From Alloprevotella sp000431275 (GTDB lineage: Bacteria; Bacteroidota; Bacteroidia; Bacteroidales; Bacteroidaceae), in assembly GCA_963931215.1 (NCBI GenBank), contig OZ006989.1:2418001-2482000 (forward strand): a stretch of DNA of 64,000 nucleotides. Reading direction: 5' to 3'. The position numbers were made by a program, and so were the translations under genes. The notes beneath the pieces are model-generated. The model was not told where the DNA came from. It searched no databases and saw only the letters and a program-made list of their open reading frames with translations. Shown here in pieces: positions 1 to 8,758 of the stretch (positions are counted from its first letter, which is position 1; every line of letters begins with the position of its first letter).

Positions 1-735
1 GTGTGAGATTTCTTCCTCTGTCGGTCGTTCTGCTACCTCACGCAAGGGCGGTTGGGGTAGGGCGTGGAACACAGGGCTCAGTATGCGGAAAAACAAGAAC
101 ATGTTGACCAGCGTGAAAAGCACTATATATATAATGACCAATGGTTGGCTGAACCAGACAGTCAGCAGGACAAAGTATAGTGCCACGAGCCCCAGCGCTA
201 CGCCGTAGGTGATCATCCATCGCGGCAACTCGACCTGACGTGTCAGCCGGTGAGGCAGGCGGAAGATATTGACGATATAATAAATGGAAAGGGCGAGCGA
301 CGCGAGCCGGAGGATGACATCGCCGCTCAACAGGTAATGGCCGAAGTCGGCCGGATCGTAGACTTTCACCATGTTGCTTCCTGCGAGGGCACCGCCGGCA
401 TATAGTAAAATGAGCACGAGCGCCGGGACAGCGTATGCCCACATGCGGCCCCATTGCAGGTAGCCGGGCATGCAGATTCCCAGTGGGTAAATGCTTTGAA
501 GAAACGATGTGGCGAGCAGGTAGAGCAGGAGGACGGGGTGGAGGATGCCTAAGGGCGGAATGTCCTGTGTGTAGATAAAGAAAAGAGCCGCACAATACAT
601 CAGGCAGAGCAGCAGCATGATCCAAGCCTGTGAAAGGTAGCTCACTCGGCGGCGGGCAAAGAAGAACAGCACCAAGCTCATCATCAGATGGGCGGCGGCC
701 GCAAATTCGATCGTTATCAGCATCAGTGTGTGCAT
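1..735 (-). CDS. Multi-pass membrane protein, 5'-coding part only (runs off the window start)
   Basis: An uninterrupted minus-strand frame reads from an ATG at 735 to base 1 without a stop, giving at least 245 residues. It starts MHTLMLITIEFAAAAH and contains about six or seven hydrophobic segments spaced over the whole visible part. The visible end becomes hydrophilic (LPQPPLREVAERPTEEE). In Bacteroidales this layout, an all-helical membrane half followed by a polar linker, is common in membrane-anchored AraC-type regulators. The DNA-binding half would lie outside the window, so that identity is only inferred. A TATCTTTG -7 element lies at 743-750, almost touching the first ATG. The true start may therefore be the second ATG at 723, or the message may be nearly leaderless. 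Confidence 0.6.
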   Translation of the reverse strand, partial: MHTLMLITIEFAAAAHLMMSLVLFFFARRRVSYLSQAWIMLLLCLMYCAALFFIYTQDIPPLGILHPVLLLYLLATSFLQSIYPLGICMPGYLQWGRMWAYAVPALVLILLYAGGALAGSNMVKVYDPADFGHYLLSGDVILRLASLALSIYYIVNIFRLPHRLTRQVELPRWMITYGVALGLVALYFVLLTVWFSQPLVIIYIVLFTLVNMFLFFRILSPVFHALPQPPLREVAERPTEEEISH

Positions 736-742
736 ACCGAGG

Positions 743-750
743 CAAAGATA
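743..750 (-). promoter_or_regulatory. Bacteroidota -7 element for the gene at 1-735
   Basis: On the minus strand the bases read TATCTTTG, an exact match to TAnnTTTG, eight bases upstream of the first ATG. A second, imperfect copy (TATCTTTT, 827-834) lies 84 bp further upstream because the region is duplicated. No convincing -33 TTTG was found at the usual 19-21 bp spacing. Confidence 0.5.
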
Positions 751-894
751 GTGCAAACGAGTGGAAAGATGTGCGAGTTCCACAGGAAAATCGCACTGCC
801 TTTCCCGAGTGCCGCCTTATCTTATGAAAAGATAGTGCAAACGAGTGGAAAGATATGCGGGTTCCACAGGAAAATCGCGCAGCCTTTCCCGGGT
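744..894. repeat. 84-bp direct duplication in a promoter region
   Basis: Two copies of a roughly 67-bp block begin at 744 and 828 (period 84). Both contain AAAGATAGTGCAAACGAGTG, then a TTCCACAGGAAAATCGC stretch and a CCTTTCCCG end, with only a few differences. Each copy carries the -7-like box of the minus-strand gene, so the duplication gives it two tandem promoter copies, one exact and one degenerate. Confidence 0.75.
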
Positions 895-953
895 GTGTCC
901 TGCTCGTCTGCAAATATGCGTAACTTTTTTACACAGTCCCGGTAGGCACTCAA

Positions 954-971
954 TAATTTTGTTTAATTTTG
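954..971 (+). promoter_or_regulatory. Two overlapping -7 elements upstream of glsA
   Basis: TAATTTTG occurs at 954-961 and again at 964-971, both exact TAnnTTTG matches, 26-36 bases before the glsA start. No clear -33 TTG was found at matching distance, so which of the two is used is open. Confidence 0.5.
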
Positions 972-996
972 CACGGTTCATTATCGCAGCAAGAGC

Positions 997-1824
997 ATGG
1001 ATGACAAAACGATTTTCACCGTAGACGTGGAGCAGATCCTGCGCGAGAAGGCTGGAGCGAAAGCGCGGCGTGTGCCCCGTTTTGTCCTGTCGTGGTTGAA
1101 GAAAATCGTGCATCAGGACGAAGTGAACCAATTCCTCGAACAGTCGTCACATTTGTCAGGTGTGGAATGGCTCGAAGCCTGTGTGGAGTATCTTGACATG
1201 AAACTTGACGTGTCAGGCCGGGAAAATCTTCCGGCTTCCGACGATGGCCGTCATTATACGTTTGTGAGTAATCATCCCCTCGGCGGTATCGATGGAGTAG
1301 CCTTAGGAGCCATTCTCGGCAGGCACTATGACGGGCATATCCGTTATCTTGTCAACGATTTGCTTATGAACCTCCGAGGACTCGCCCCGCTTTGCATCCC
1401 GATTAACAAGACCGGTTCGCAAAGCCGTGACTTCCCGGCGATGGTCGAGGCCGGTTTCAAAGGTGACAATCACATCATCATGTTCCCCGCAGGTTTGTGC
1501 TCGCGTCGTACGAACGGTGTGGTGAGGGACATTCCCTGGCGTAAGACGTTTGTCGTCAAGAGTGTCGAGACACAGCGTGACGTTGTGCCCATCCACTTTG
1601 GCGGCCAGAATTCAAACTTTTTCTACACACTGGCCAATTTCTGTAAACGCACGGGTATCAAGTTCAACGTCGCTATGCTTTTCTTGGTCGACGAGATGTA
1701 TAAGAATACCCACAAGCGTTTTTCTGTCAAGATCGGGAAACCCATACCGTGGCAAACATTCGACAAGTCGCGTACGCCAGCCCAATGGGCGGCGTGGGTG
1801 CAGAAAAAGGTGTACGAATTATGA
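997..1824 (+). CDS. glsA: PlsC-type O-acyltransferase, probable glycine-lipid enzyme GlsA
   Basis: 275 residues. The acyltransferase motif SNHPLGGIDG (His93...Asp99, five residues between, one more than the textbook NHx4D) and the FPAGLCSRR block (163-171) match the lysophosphatidic-acid acyltransferase fold. In Bacteroides, a protein of this type paired with a GNAT-like acyltransferase makes glycine lipids. GlsB N-acylates glycine with a 3-hydroxy fatty acid, and GlsA then esterifies the hydroxyl with a second acyl chain. The next gene, 60 bp downstream on the same strand, is that partner, which supports the assignment. No signal peptide is visible, and the enzyme is expected at the inner face of the cytoplasmic membrane. 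Family membership is clear. The exact substrate is inferred from the gene pair. Confidence 0.8.
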   Translation: MDDKTIFTVDVEQILREKAGAKARRVPRFVLSWLKKIVHQDEVNQFLEQSSHLSGVEWLEACVEYLDMKLDVSGRENLPASDDGRHYTFVSNHPLGGIDGVALGAILGRHYDGHIRYLVNDLLMNLRGLAPLCIPINKTGSQSRDFPAMVEAGFKGDNHIIMFPAGLCSRRTNGVVRDIPWRKTFVVKSVETQRDVVPIHFGGQNSNFFYTLANFCKRTGIKFNVAMLFLVDEMYKNTHKRFSVKIGKPIPWQTFDKSRTPAQWAAWVQKKVYEL

Positions 1825-1884
1825 TTTTGGCCGGCCTTTCGGGAGAAAAAGGGACTGTGCCGGACATAACAATAAGATGAATAC

Positions 1885-2871
1885 ATGGAAGAGATTATAT
1901 TGCCAGTAAGTCGTGACATCCTGAAAGCAGAACTGACCCCAGAGCGGAGACTGCGCGCGACCAATAAGAGCAATAACGAGATTTACATCGTGACCTACAA
2001 ACAGGCACCCGGTGTAGTCCGCGAGATAGGCCGTCTGCGAGAAATCGCTTTCCGGGCCGCTGGAGGCGGAACGGGGAAGAGCTTGGACCTCGATGAGTTC
2101 GACACGGGTGAGAATGCTTATTATCAGCTCATCGTCTGGAATCCCGAGAGTGAGGAAGTCTTGGGCGGGTACCGCTTCTTGCCTGGTCGCGAGATACGGC
2201 TGGATATGTCAGGCCAGCCGATCCTTGCAACGAGCCATATGTTCCATTTTTCCGAGGAGTTCGTCAATGATTACATGCGTAATACGGTGGAACTGGGGCG
2301 CTCCTTCGTGACGCTTGAATATCAGAATACGCGGCAGCAGAGTAAAGGTCTTTTTGCCCTCGACAATCTTTGGGACGGATTGGGGGCCTTGACGGTGGTC
2401 ATTCCTGGCTTGAAATACTTTTTCGGGAAAATGACGATGTATCCATCGTTCAACCGTGTGGCCCGGGACATGATCCTCTTCTTCCTCAACAAGCATTTCG
2501 GTGACAAGGATACCCTTGTGGTTCCGATACATCCTATTTCTTACGAAACGCCAGTCGAACAGTTGCGCACGCTTTTCAGTGAAGAAAGCTTCAAGGCCGA
2601 TTATAAGATTCTGAATCGCGAGGTTCGTCGCCTTGGCTTTAACATTCCTCCGCTCGTCAACGCATACATGGGCCTCAGTCCTACAATGCGCATGTTCGGT
2701 ACAGCCATTAATTACGACTTCGGTGACGTGGAGGAAACCGGCATACTCATCGCCGTTGACGAGATACTGGCTGAAAAACGCATCCGGCACATCGACACAT
2801 TTGTGGAAGAGAATCCGGAATCACTCAACCTCTTGCGCGACATGTTCAGTCCGCGCAGTGTGATCGAATAG
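1885..2871 (+). CDS. glsB: GNAT-fold N-acyltransferase, probable glycine-lipid enzyme GlsB
   Basis: 328 residues. It resembles the hemolysin-like/OlsB acyltransferases: a GNAT-type core over about residues 40-200 (ELGRSFVTLEYQ, FGKMTMYPSFNR) followed by a C-terminal extension. This family transfers a 3-hydroxyacyl chain from acyl-ACP to the amino group of an amino acid (ornithine in OlsB, glycine in Bacteroides GlsB). The 60-bp gap to glsA suggests co-transcription. Glycine lipids are membrane lipids linked to stress fitness in Bacteroides. The amino-acid substrate cannot be read from the sequence, and glycine is inferred from lineage and neighbour. Confidence 0.8.
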   Translation: MEEIILPVSRDILKAELTPERRLRATNKSNNEIYIVTYKQAPGVVREIGRLREIAFRAAGGGTGKSLDLDEFDTGENAYYQLIVWNPESEEVLGGYRFLPGREIRLDMSGQPILATSHMFHFSEEFVNDYMRNTVELGRSFVTLEYQNTRQQSKGLFALDNLWDGLGALTVVIPGLKYFFGKMTMYPSFNRVARDMILFFLNKHFGDKDTLVVPIHPISYETPVEQLRTLFSEESFKADYKILNREVRRLGFNIPPLVNAYMGLSPTMRMFGTAINYDFGDVEETGILIAVDEILAEKRIRHIDTFVEENPESLNLLRDMFSPRSVIE

Positions 2872-3300
2872 ATTAGAGTTTATCTCCGGGGGATTCACTC
2901 AGACTTATCGTTCCCTGCTGTCGGGTCGTTTTCCCGAGGGCGGGGATTTTCAGTGTATTATCTATTGGTCTGTCCGGCGGCGCTGCACGTCATCTCTTGA
3001 CTGAGAAAGGTTTCGTATGGGCCAGATATATTTTTAGCCTGCCGTGCGCATAAATCGCATGTACTTGTACATGCTGCCGCATGTGTAAGCAAAGTTTTGC
3101 AAACTACGCGCAGCATCCGGAACGTACTAGTATGAGATGGCCGTTAGTATCCCGTTTTCACATCAGCGTGATGAAGGAAAACAGTCGTTTCAGCAGACCG
3201 TCCGGAAGTCATTTCCGCCGTAAAGAGGATAGTCTCAGCGTTACGCCGCAAGGCGCTGCAAAAGAGAAAAAGTGTGGGAAAAATAATTTGATAAGTCCGC
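2872..3300. other. Intergenic region without recognisable genes
   Basis: About 430 bases between glsB and the promoter of the AAA ATPase gene. Short frames exist but none has a credible protein or ribosome-binding context. No clear rho-independent terminator, repeat or RNA gene was recognised. Confidence 0.5.
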
Positions 3301-3331
3301 TTTGCATTTCTCGGGAATATGCGTACCTTTG
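3301..3331 (+). promoter_or_regulatory. Consensus Bacteroidota promoter for the AAA ATPase gene
   Basis: TTTG (3301-3304), 19 bp, TACCTTTG (3324-3331): a full match to the -33/-7 consensus. Transcription should begin near 3338. An ATG at 3319 lies inside the promoter and cannot be used, which fixes the start at 3352. Confidence 0.8.
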
Positions 3332-3351
3332 TCGCCAAACGGGAAGATTGT

Positions 3352-4533
3352 ATGGAAACTTTTTTTCAGACCCACGCTTATCTGATTGAGCAGACCAATG
3401 CTCCCGTTCGGCGTGCGCTGATGGATAGTATCGACTGGAACTATCGTATGATTGGCATCAAGGGGCCACGAGGGGTGGGGAAGACTACTTTCCTGCTCCA
3501 ATACGCCAAAGAGAACTTCGAGCCAGGCATGCGCCAGTGTCTGTACGTCAACATGAACAGTTTCTATTTCCAAGGGCGAGGCTTAGTTGACTTTGCAGAC
3601 GAATTCTATCGCTGTGGAGGCCAGGTGCTGCTTGTTGACCAAGCTTTCAAGCTGCCCGAATGGCGTCGGCAACTGTGCGAGTGTTATCACAAGTTCCCCC
3701 GTTTGCGGATTGTTTATACCACCTCTTCTGTCGAAAATGCCTCTGAACGTGACGACGAACTCTCGTCCATCAGCCGATGCTACGTGTTGCATGGTTTCTC
3801 ATTTCGCGAGTTCCTCAATTTGCAGACCGGTAATTCTTTCCGTACATATAGCCTTGACGAGGTGCTTCATGAACATGAGTATATCCTCAAATCCATCCTT
3901 CCCAAGGTGCGCCCGTGGCAGTACTTCCATGACTATCTGCATCATGGCTATTATCCTTTTTTCCTCGAAAACCGCAATTTCACTGAGATGCTTTTGAAAG
4001 CGATGAACATGATGATCGAAGTCGACATCCTCTTCATCAAGCAGATCGAGTTGAAGTATCTTTCGCGCATCAAGAAGTTGCTCTATCTCTTGGCGTCGGA
4101 CGGCGCGGCCAGTCCCAACGTGAGCAGTCTGGCCACCGCCATCGGCACGTCGCGTGCGACGGTGATGAATTACCTGAAAAACCTGGAAGAAGCGCGGCTC
4201 ATCAACATGATCTATCGCGAAGGTGAGGCATTCCCGAAAAAACCTGCGGTCGTGATGCTTCACGACACCAACCTGATGTACGCCGTGTATAGTCCGGGGC
4301 TGAGCGAGCAGCATATTATGGAGTGCTTCTTTGTCAATAGTCTCTGGCGGCATCACAATGTCCACCGTGGTCGCCGTGAAGGGATCTATCGTGTTGACAG
4401 CGCTAAGGATATCTGTGTATGCGACAAGAATCGGCGCATCAAGGTTGACAACACCCTCTATTACGCAAAATACAATGCCGAAGTCGGACACGGCAACGAA
4501 ATTCCGCTTTGGCTTTTCGGCTTCCTCTTCTGA
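3352..4533 (+). CDS. AAA-type ATPase with C-terminal winged-helix/DUF4143-like region
   Basis: 393 residues from the ATG at 3352. A Walker A motif GPRGVGKTT lies near residues 37-45. The second acidic strand reads QVLLVDQ rather than the usual hhhhDE, so the normal Walker B glutamate is replaced by Gln. The middle part contains a helix-turn-helix-like stretch (SLATAIGTSRATVMNYLKNL). The C-terminus resembles the nuclease-like DUF4143 region of the large Bacteroidota family of such ATPases. These proteins are widespread and their cellular role is not established. It has its own promoter and ends 70 bp before nifJ. No functional link to nifJ is implied. Confidence 0.75.
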   Translation: METFFQTHAYLIEQTNAPVRRALMDSIDWNYRMIGIKGPRGVGKTTFLLQYAKENFEPGMRQCLYVNMNSFYFQGRGLVDFADEFYRCGGQVLLVDQAFKLPEWRRQLCECYHKFPRLRIVYTTSSVENASERDDELSSISRCYVLHGFSFREFLNLQTGNSFRTYSLDEVLHEHEYILKSILPKVRPWQYFHDYLHHGYYPFFLENRNFTEMLLKAMNMMIEVDILFIKQIELKYLSRIKKLLYLLASDGAASPNVSSLATAIGTSRATVMNYLKNLEEARLINMIYREGEAFPKKPAVVMLHDTNLMYAVYSPGLSEQHIMECFFVNSLWRHHNVHRGRREGIYRVDSAKDICVCDKNRRIKVDNTLYYAKYNAEVGHGNEIPLWLFGFLF

Positions 4534-4603
4534 CCGGAAGCCTGCCACAAAAGAATGAGACAACAGTAATAACACATACAAGCACATAACAATTTTAAGC
4601 ATT

Positions 4604-7600
4604 ATGGCAAAGGAAAAGAAATTTATCACGTGTGATGGCAACCAAGCCGCTGCGCATATTGCGTACATGTTTTCGGAAGTGGCTGCCATCTACCCCATCA
4701 CGCCGTCCTCGCCCATGGCGGAGCACGTCGACGAATGGGCCGCACAAGGCCGTAAGAACTTGTTCGGCGACACCGTATCGGTACAGGAAATGCAATCCGA
4801 AGGCGGTGCGGCCGGTGCGGTGCACGGTTCGTTGCAGGCCGGCGCGCTGACCACCACCTTTACGGCGTCGCAGGGCCTCCTGCTGATGATACCGAATATG
4901 TACAAGATCGCTGGCGAGCTGCTCCCCTGCGTATTTCATGTGTCGGCCCGTACGCTGGCCACTCACTCTCTCTGCATCTTTGGTGACCACAGCGACGTGA
5001 TGGCCTGCCGTCAGACAGGTTTCGCCATGCTCTGCGAAGGTTCGGTACAAGAGGTGATGGATCTTTCCGCCGTTGCCCACCTTTCGACCATCGAAAGCCG
5101 CGTGCCGTTCATCAACTTCTTCGACGGATTCCGCACTTCCCATGAGTATCAGAAGATAGAGGAGATAGATCAGGAAGACCTGCGTCCGCTCGTCGACCAG
5201 AAAGCGCTGAGCGAGTTCCGTGCCCGTGCGCTTTCGCCTGAGCACCCCGTAGCCCGTGGTATGGCCGAGAACCCCGAAACCTTCTTTGCCCACCGTGAAA
5301 GCTGCAACGCTTATTACGATGCCGTTCCGGCCATTGTAGAGAAATATATGGCCGAAGTCTCCAAGATTACCGGCCGCGATTATAAGTTGTTCAGCTACTA
5401 TGGCGCTGACGACGCCGAACGCGTCATCATCTGCATGGGTTCGGTCACCGAAGCCGCACGTGAGGCTATCGACTATCTCAATAAAAAAGGCGAGAAGGTC
5501 GGCATGGTCAGCGTACACCTCTATCGCCCGTTCTCGGTGAAACATCTGTTGGCGGCTGTGCCTGCCACCTGCAAGCGTATCGCTGTCCTCGACCGTACGA
5601 AGGAACCCGGCGCAGCAGGCGAACCGCTTTACCTCGACGTGAAAGATGCTTACTATGGCCGTGAGGGCGCTCCGCTCATCGTGGGTGGCCGTTATGGTCT
5701 TGGTTCGTGCGACACGACACCGACGATGATTATTTCCGTTTACGACAACCTTGCCCTGCCTACGCCGAAAGACCATTTCACGCTTGGAATCGTCGACGAC
5801 GTGACGTTCACGTCCCTGCCGCTCGAGAAGGAAATGGCGCTTGGCGGCGAAGGCATCTTCGAGGCGAAGTTCTACGGTCTCGGTGCTGACGGCACGGTAG
5901 GAGCCAACAAAAACTCCATCAAAATTATCGGTGACAACACCGACAAGTATTGCCAGGCCTACTTCTCCTATGACTCGAAGAAGTCCGGCGGCTTCACCTG
6001 TTCACACCTGCGTTTCGGCGATCACCCGATCCGTTCGACCTATCAGATCAAGACGCCGAACTTCGTGGCTTGCCACGTTCAGGCTTACCTCCACATGTAT
6101 GACGTGCTCCGTGGTCTGCGCGACAACGGCACTTTCCTGCTGAACACCATCTGGGAGGGTGATGAACTGGCCGCCAACCTGCCGAACAATGTGAAGCGCT
6201 ATTTCGCCGAGCACCACATCACGGTTTATTACATCAACGCCACGAAAATCGCGCAAGAAATCGGTTTGGGCAATCGCACCAACACTATCCTTCAATCCGC
6301 GTTCTTCCGTATCACACAGGTCATCCCTGTCGACCTCGCCGTTGAGCAGATGAAGAAGTTCATCGTCAAGTCATACGGAAAGAAAGGCCAGGATGTCGTC
6401 GATAAGAACTATCAGGCTGTTGACCGTGGTGGCGAATACAAGGAGCTGGCCGTTGATCCCGCATGGGCCAGTCTGCCTGCCGATCCCAAGGTGGAGCGCG
6501 ACGAACCCGCCTACATCAGCGACCTTGTACGTCCCATCAATGCCCAGGACGGCGACTTGCTGCCCGTTTCGGCATTCAAAGTGTCGGTCGATGGCACGTG
6601 GGAACAGGGTACGGCCGCTTACGAGAAGCGCGGTGTCGCCGCATTCGTTCCCGAGTGGGTTCCCGAGAACTGTATCCAGTGTAACAAGTGTGCATATGTC
6701 TGCCCGCACGCTGCCATCCGTCCGTTCGTGATGGACGAAGAGGAAGTGAAAGGCTTCACCGCAACGACGCTTGAAATGAAGGCTCCCGCCGCCATGAAGG
6801 GCATGCACTTCCGTCAGCAGGTCGACGTGCTCGACTGCCTCGGTTGCGGCAACTGTGCCGACGTCTGCCCGGGTATGCGCGGCAACAAGGCTCTTGTCAT
6901 GAAGCCTCTCGAAACCCAGATGGCTGAGGATGCCAATTGGGCTTATTGCGTCAAGAATGTCAAGACCAAGCAGCACCTTGTGGACATCAAGCAGAATCCC
7001 AAGAACTCGCAGTTCGCCACGCCTCTCTTCGAGTTCTCCGGCGCCTGCTCAGGTTGCGGCGAGACGCCCTATGTCAAGCTCATCTCCCAACTCTTCGGCG
7101 ACCGTCAGATGATAGCCAACGCCACCGGTTGCTCGTCCATCTATTCCGGTTCCATCCCCTCGACGCCCTATACGAAGAATGAGAAAGGCCAGGGTCCTGC
7201 TTGGGCCAACTCGCTGTTCGAGGACTTCTGCGAGTTCGGCTTGGGTATGGTGCTGGCGAATAAGAAGATGCGTAACCGTATCCAGAGCCTGCTCGAGCAG
7301 TCGCTGGCCGACGAGCACGTACCTGCCGAGTTTAAGGAAGCCGCTCAGGCCTGGATTGCCGGCCGCGAGGATGCCGACGCCAGCCGCGCCGCTGCCGACA
7401 AGCTCGCGCCGATGATTGAGGCCGCCAAGGGGCAGTGCCCCGTCTGCGCCCAGCTCGCCGAACTGACGCACTACCTGACGAAGCGCAGCCAGTGGATCAT
7501 CGGTGGCGACGGTGCGTCGTACGACATCGGTTACGGCGGTCTGGACCACGTGCTGGCCAGCGGCGAGGACGTCAACATCCTCGTGCTTGACACCGAAGTC

Positions 7601-8152
7601 TACTCCAACACCGGCGGTCAGGCCTCCAAGGCTACGCCGCTCGGCGCCATTGCCCAATTTGCTGCTGCCGGCAAGCGCGTGACGAAGAAGGACCTTGGCC
7701 TCATGCAGACCACCTACGGCTACATCTACGTTGCCCAGATCGCCATGGGTGCCGACCAGGCACAGTGCCTCAAAGCCATCCGCGAGGCCGAAGCCTATCC
7801 CGGACCGTCGCTCATCATTGCTTACGCCCCCTGTATCAACCACGGCCTCAAAGCCAAGGGCGGAATGGGCAAGAGTCAGGCCGAGGAAGCCAAGGCCGTA
7901 GAGTGCGGCTACTGGCAGCTCTGGCGCTTCAATCCCGCGCTTGAGGCCGAGGGTAAGAACCCCTTCACCCTCGATTCGAAGGAACCCGACTGGTCGAAGT
8001 TCCAAGACTACCTCAACGGCGAGGTCCGTTTCCTCTCGTTGAAGAAAGCCCGTCCGGCCGAGGCTCAGGAGCTCTTCGACAAGACCGAGGAGGCAGCCAA
8101 GCGCCGCTACGCAAGCTACGTGCGCAAGTCGAAAGAAGATTGGAGCCTCTAA
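4604..8152 (+). CDS. nifJ: Pyruvate:ferredoxin (flavodoxin) oxidoreductase
   Basis: 1182 residues, the usual length of the single-chain enzyme. It oxidatively decarboxylates pyruvate to acetyl-CoA and CO2 and passes two electrons to ferredoxin or flavodoxin, a core step of anaerobic metabolism in the cytoplasm. Domains in order: the pyrimidine-binding half near the N-terminus (YPITPSSPMAEHVDEW), the transketolase-C and EKR regions, two 4Fe-4S motifs (CIQCNKCAYVCP from about residue 690 and CLGCGNCADVCP from about 745), and the thiamine-diphosphate domain (GDGASYDIGYGG, near 968, followed by NTGGQASKATP). A strong terminator follows. No consensus promoter was found in the 70-bp upstream gap. 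Confidence 0.97.
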   Translation: MAKEKKFITCDGNQAAAHIAYMFSEVAAIYPITPSSPMAEHVDEWAAQGRKNLFGDTVSVQEMQSEGGAAGAVHGSLQAGALTTTFTASQGLLLMIPNMYKIAGELLPCVFHVSARTLATHSLCIFGDHSDVMACRQTGFAMLCEGSVQEVMDLSAVAHLSTIESRVPFINFFDGFRTSHEYQKIEEIDQEDLRPLVDQKALSEFRARALSPEHPVARGMAENPETFFAHRESCNAYYDAVPAIVEKYMAEVSKITGRDYKLFSYYGADDAERVIICMGSVTEAAREAIDYLNKKGEKVGMVSVHLYRPFSVKHLLAAVPATCKRIAVLDRTKEPGAAGEPLYLDVKDAYYGREGAPLIVGGRYGLGSCDTTPTMIISVYDNLALPTPKDHFTLGIVDDVTFTSLPLEKEMALGGEGIFEAKFYGLGADGTVGANKNSIKIIGDNTDKYCQAYFSYDSKKSGGFTCSHLRFGDHPIRSTYQIKTPNFVACHVQAYLHMYDVLRGLRDNGTFLLNTIWEGDELAANLPNNVKRYFAEHHITVYYINATKIAQEIGLGNRTNTILQSAFFRITQVIPVDLAVEQMKKFIVKSYGKKGQDVVDKNYQAVDRGGEYKELAVDPAWASLPADPKVERDEPAYISDLVRPINAQDGDLLPVSAFKVSVDGTWEQGTAAYEKRGVAAFVPEWVPENCIQCNKCAYVCPHAAIRPFVMDEEEVKGFTATTLEMKAPAAMKGMHFRQQVDVLDCLGCGNCADVCPGMRGNKALVMKPLETQMAEDANWAYCVKNVKTKQHLVDIKQNPKNSQFATPLFEFSGACSGCGETPYVKLISQLFGDRQMIANATGCSSIYSGSIPSTPYTKNEKGQGPAWANSLFEDFCEFGLGMVLANKKMRNRIQSLLEQSLADEHVPAEFKEAAQAWIAGREDADASRAAADKLAPMIEAAKGQCPVCAQLAELTHYLTKRSQWIIGGDGASYDIGYGGLDHVLASGEDVNILVLDTEVYSNTGGQASKATPLGAIAQFAAAGKRVTKKDLGLMQTTYGYIYVAQIAMGADQAQCLKAIREAEAYPGPSLIIAYAPCINHGLKAKGGMGKSQAEEAKAVECGYWQLWRFNPALEAEGKNPFTLDSKEPDWSKFQDYLNGEVRFLSLKKARPAEAQELFDKTEEAAKRRYASYVRKSKEDWSL

Positions 8153-8179
8153 GTCCTGTCTTCATTGAAAACATTGTCC

Positions 8180-8214
8180 CGGCAAGGAGTTTCGCACTCC
8201 TTGCCGTTTTTTTT
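8180..8214 (+). terminator. Rho-independent terminator of nifJ
   Basis: CGGCAAGGAG (8180-8189) pairs perfectly with CTCCTTGCCG (8197-8206) across a 7-base loop, followed by eight T residues. Confidence 0.92.
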
Positions 8215-8621
8215 GCGCCATGACGAAGCGGGGTTCCTGAGGCTGAAAGAACCGCCCGGAAGGGTTGCAAATGGCGTACGAAAGGCTTTCGCATGGTGTG
8301 TGGATGCTCCATGCGGGCTTGGAAGTCGGGCCGGGATATCCGTCCGCCAGCCATAGGGGGATGCAGGGCGTGATTGCATCCGGAGCGACTTTCGGCGATG
8401 CTTCATTTACGAGGACCGTGGCTTTCGGAAGGGCAATAGTGTGGCTTGTCCGTTGTTGTTGGTTTTGTGCCTTCCTGTCGGCGGATTCGTGGTCCCAAGA
8501 GTGATGTTCCTGTGTTGCGTGTGGAAGTAGTCGGCAGATTAGCTGACTTGGCTGACGTTATGGGCGGATTGGGGTGTGAGCCGGGTGCGCGGCGGGCAGC
8601 GTTCGGCAAGCACGCAGATGA
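8215..8621. other. Intergenic region, nothing recognised
   Basis: About 400 bases between the nifJ terminator and the terminator of the convergent lipoprotein gene. No promoter, conserved small gene, RNA or repeat could be recognised. Short open frames are present on both strands but have no family features. Confidence 0.5.
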
Positions 8622-8664
8622 ATAAAAAAGGAGTGCGCAAAGGCCGGAGATCCTTTGCGCACTC
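8622..8664 (-). terminator. Terminator downstream of the surface lipoprotein gene
   Basis: GAGTGCGCAAAGG (8631-8643) pairs with CCTTTGCGCACTC (8652-8664) around an 8-base loop. On the minus strand the stem is followed by a run of six T. It lies about 95 bases after the stop codon at 8759. Confidence 0.85.
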
Positions 8665-8758
8665 GCTCAAAAAGAGGGTAGGGGACGCTTCCCCCTGACC
8701 CCTCTGGGGATCTTCCCATCACGTGCGGGGATGGAAAGCGGAAGGTTCAGCTGAGGAT

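Noticed and set aside
38..913. 291-codon minus-strand frame at the window start
   Set aside because: The translation is Arg/Pro/His-rich shadow sequence and reads through the 84-bp promoter duplication. The membrane protein in another minus-strand frame is convincing.
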